Source of the DNA: Gemmatimonadota bacterium
GTDB taxonomy: Bacteria > Gemmatimonadota > Gemmatimonadetes > Gemmatimonadales > GWC2-71-9
Assembly: GCA_003221075.1 (NCBI GenBank)
Contig: QHUF01000275.1
Location: forward strand, 1 to 5,313
Reading direction: 5' to 3'
DNA length: 5,313 bases
Shown: piece by piece, positions 4,086 through 5,313 of the stretch
How positions within the stretch are numbered: the stretch's first letter is position 1
How the letters are laid out: every line of letters starts with the position of its first letter
Position numbers and translations under genes: made by a program
Notes under the pieces: model-generated
The model's input: only the letters and a program-made list of their open reading frames with translations
What the model was told of the DNA's origin: nothing
Database searches by the model: none

Positions 4086-5313
4086 TCACGTGGCCTTGAG
4101 GTTCGGCAACTCCACGCGAATCGCGAACCCGAGCACGATCAATGGCACCGTCGAAATCGCTGCGACCAACGCCAGCGCGGGATAACTCCAAACACTCACC
4201 ACCACGCCCGAGAGCGCGCCGGCGGACGCGCCCGCCAAGCCCATGATCAGGTCCGATAACCCTTGCGCGGACGCGCGCCGCTCGAGCGGCACCGATTCCG
4301 TGAGCAGCGTCGAGCCCGCCACCATCGTGCACGACCAGCCGAGTCCCACCGTAAACAGTCCCGCGCCCAGGCGTACGCTGTCGTAGCCGGCGCCGCCCGC
4401 GAGTACGCACGCGGTCACCAGCAACGCGATCCCGGCGAAGATCAGGGGCCGGCGGCCGAGGCGATCAGTCAGCCAGCCGATGAGCGGTGCGAAGGCGTAC
4501 ATCCCCGCGATGTGCACGCTGATGACCACGCCGACGATGCGCAGCGTATGAGCCGCGTCATGCCCCGCGCCGCGAATGTGCACCGGCGTCATCGCCATGA
4601 TGCCGACCATCACCATATGCCCGACGGCCATGGCTGTGACGCCGAGGACCGCCGGCGCGCGGACGATTATCGCTTGCAGCCCGGCGCGGAGCGACCGATG
4701 CGCCCCACCATCGGCACCCGCCGTTCCGGCGACCAGCGCAGGATCGGGGCGGAGCAGGGCGAACACCGCGATTCCTGTGATGACGAACAGCAGCGCCGAG
4801 AAGAAGTACGGCGCGGCGAGCGTCGGGATGCCGAACTGTGACAGCGCGACGCCTGCGGGAGCGGCGAGGTGCGGCCCCGCCACCGCGCCGATCGTCGTCG
4901 CCCACACGATGAGCGAGAGATGCCGGCCGCGCAGCGCCACCGGCGCAAGATCCACGGCGGCGTAGCGTGCCTGGAGGTTCGCCGCCGTCGCGCCACCGAA
5001 CAGGAAGAAGCCAAGAAACAGAAGCGGAAGGGAGCCGCGTACCGCCGCGAGCACCACGAGCAGCGCCCCGAGCGCGGCGACGCCATATGCGGCCGCGAGG
5101 CTTGGTCTCCGGCCGTGGCGATGCACGATCGCGGTGGCCGGGATCGCGGCGAGCGCCCCTCCGATGACGGTTGCGCTTTGCGCGAGACCCGACAATCCAA
5201 CGCCGGCCAGGTCAGCGGCGAGCAGCGCGCCAACGGACGACCCGATCGCCACGCCCATCCCGCTGACGATCTGGGTCCCAAACAAGAGCCGCAGCGTGCG
5301 GCGCTGGACGACC
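4086..5313 (-). CDS. MFS transporter (exporter-like), 5' end outside the window
   Basis: The visible part is about 408 residues, nearly a full 12-helix MFS protein. Numbered from the TTG codon at 5285, the protein has hydrophobic helices throughout, the loop 2-3 motif HRHGRRP (55-61), the loop 8-9 copy GWLTDRLGRRPL (270-281) and a longer cytoplasmic loop about 180-206 between the two six-helix halves. A His-containing stretch, TPVHIRGAGHDAAHTLR (about 233-249), follows helix 7. It resembles proton-driven drug or metabolite exporters of the inner membrane; the substrate cannot be told. The TTG at 5285 is an unlikely start: the frame is open to the window edge and reads VVQRRTLRLLFGTQ, which looks like the true N-terminal part, so the start probably lies a few codons beyond 5313. 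The C-terminus ends ELPNLKAT at 4086, and 135 nt separate it from the next gene. Confidence 0.88.
   Translation of the reverse strand, partial: VVQRRTLRLLFGTQIVSGMGVAIGSSVGALLAADLAGVGLSGLAQSATVIGGALAAIPATAIVHRHGRRPSLAAAYGVAALGALLVVLAAVRGSLPLLFLGFFLFGGATAANLQARYAAVDLAPVALRGRHLSLIVWATTIGAVAGPHLAAPAGVALSQFGIPTLAAPYFFSALLFVITGIAVFALLRPDPALVAGTAGADGGAHRSLRAGLQAIIVRAPAVLGVTAMAVGHMVMVGIMAMTPVHIRGAGHDAAHTLRIVGVVISVHIAGMYAFAPLIGWLTDRLGRRPLIFAGIALLVTACVLAGGAGYDSVRLGAGLFTVGLGWSCTMVAGSTLLTESVPLERRASAQGLSDLIMGLAGASAGALSGVVVSVWSYPALALVAAISTVPLIVLGFAIRVELPNLKAT

Noticed and set aside
3562..4410. Minus-strand 282-codon frame joining the small lipoprotein body to sequence inside the transporter
   Set aside because: Only the last about 105 codons look like protein. 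The rest is an out-of-frame reading of the transporter and the spacer with no SD-supported start.

Overview
The window is GC-rich bacterial DNA in which every gene I can support lies on the minus strand, so transcription runs from high to low coordinates. The gene content is two or three secreted lipoproteins, an S12 (class C beta-lactamase-like) serine hydrolase with an extra N-terminal domain, an MFS exporter and the start of what looks like a PAS-domain regulator. This, with the GC-rich codon use and strong AGGAGG ribosome binding sites, recalls soil or sediment Gemmatimonadota. That placement is an impression from protein style, not a computed assignment.

Layout in transcription order: (1) 5313-4086, an MFS transporter whose 5' end is cut by the window edge. 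(2) 3950-3562, a small lipoprotein gene with a TTG start and an excellent Shine-Dalgarno (SD), but its signal peptide and body are in different frames, so as given it is a frameshifted gene. (3) A perfect 13-bp hairpin right after its stop, probably a transcription terminator. (4) 3437-1455, a 660-residue lipoprotein serine hydrolase with SxxK, YxN and HHGG motifs and a C-terminal DUF3471-like domain. (5) A 210-bp spacer (1245-1454) packed with repeats: an 18-bp tandem duplication over the hydrolase stop codon, a perfect 28-bp palindrome, 20-bp tandem repeats, and a stem-loop whose loop resembles the 3' end of 16S rRNA. (6) 1232-150, a lipoprotein with a poly-proline linker, a conserved extracellular domain and a C-terminal type 1 copper (plastocyanin-like) domain. 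(7) 104-1, the first 34 codons of a probable PAS-domain protein, with a terminator-like hairpin plus T8 inside its early codons.

The products are mainly envelope proteins: lipoproteins probably facing the periplasm or outside, plus an inner membrane exporter. No shared pathway is evident, and the hairpins between genes suggest mostly separate transcription units. I see no mobile element, CRISPR array, RNA gene or recognisable defence system. The points most worth checking are the broken lipoprotein gene, whose signal frame happens to run openly into the hydrolase and invites a false 831-residue fusion call, the dense repeat spacer, and the attenuator-like structure at the start of the PAS gene.
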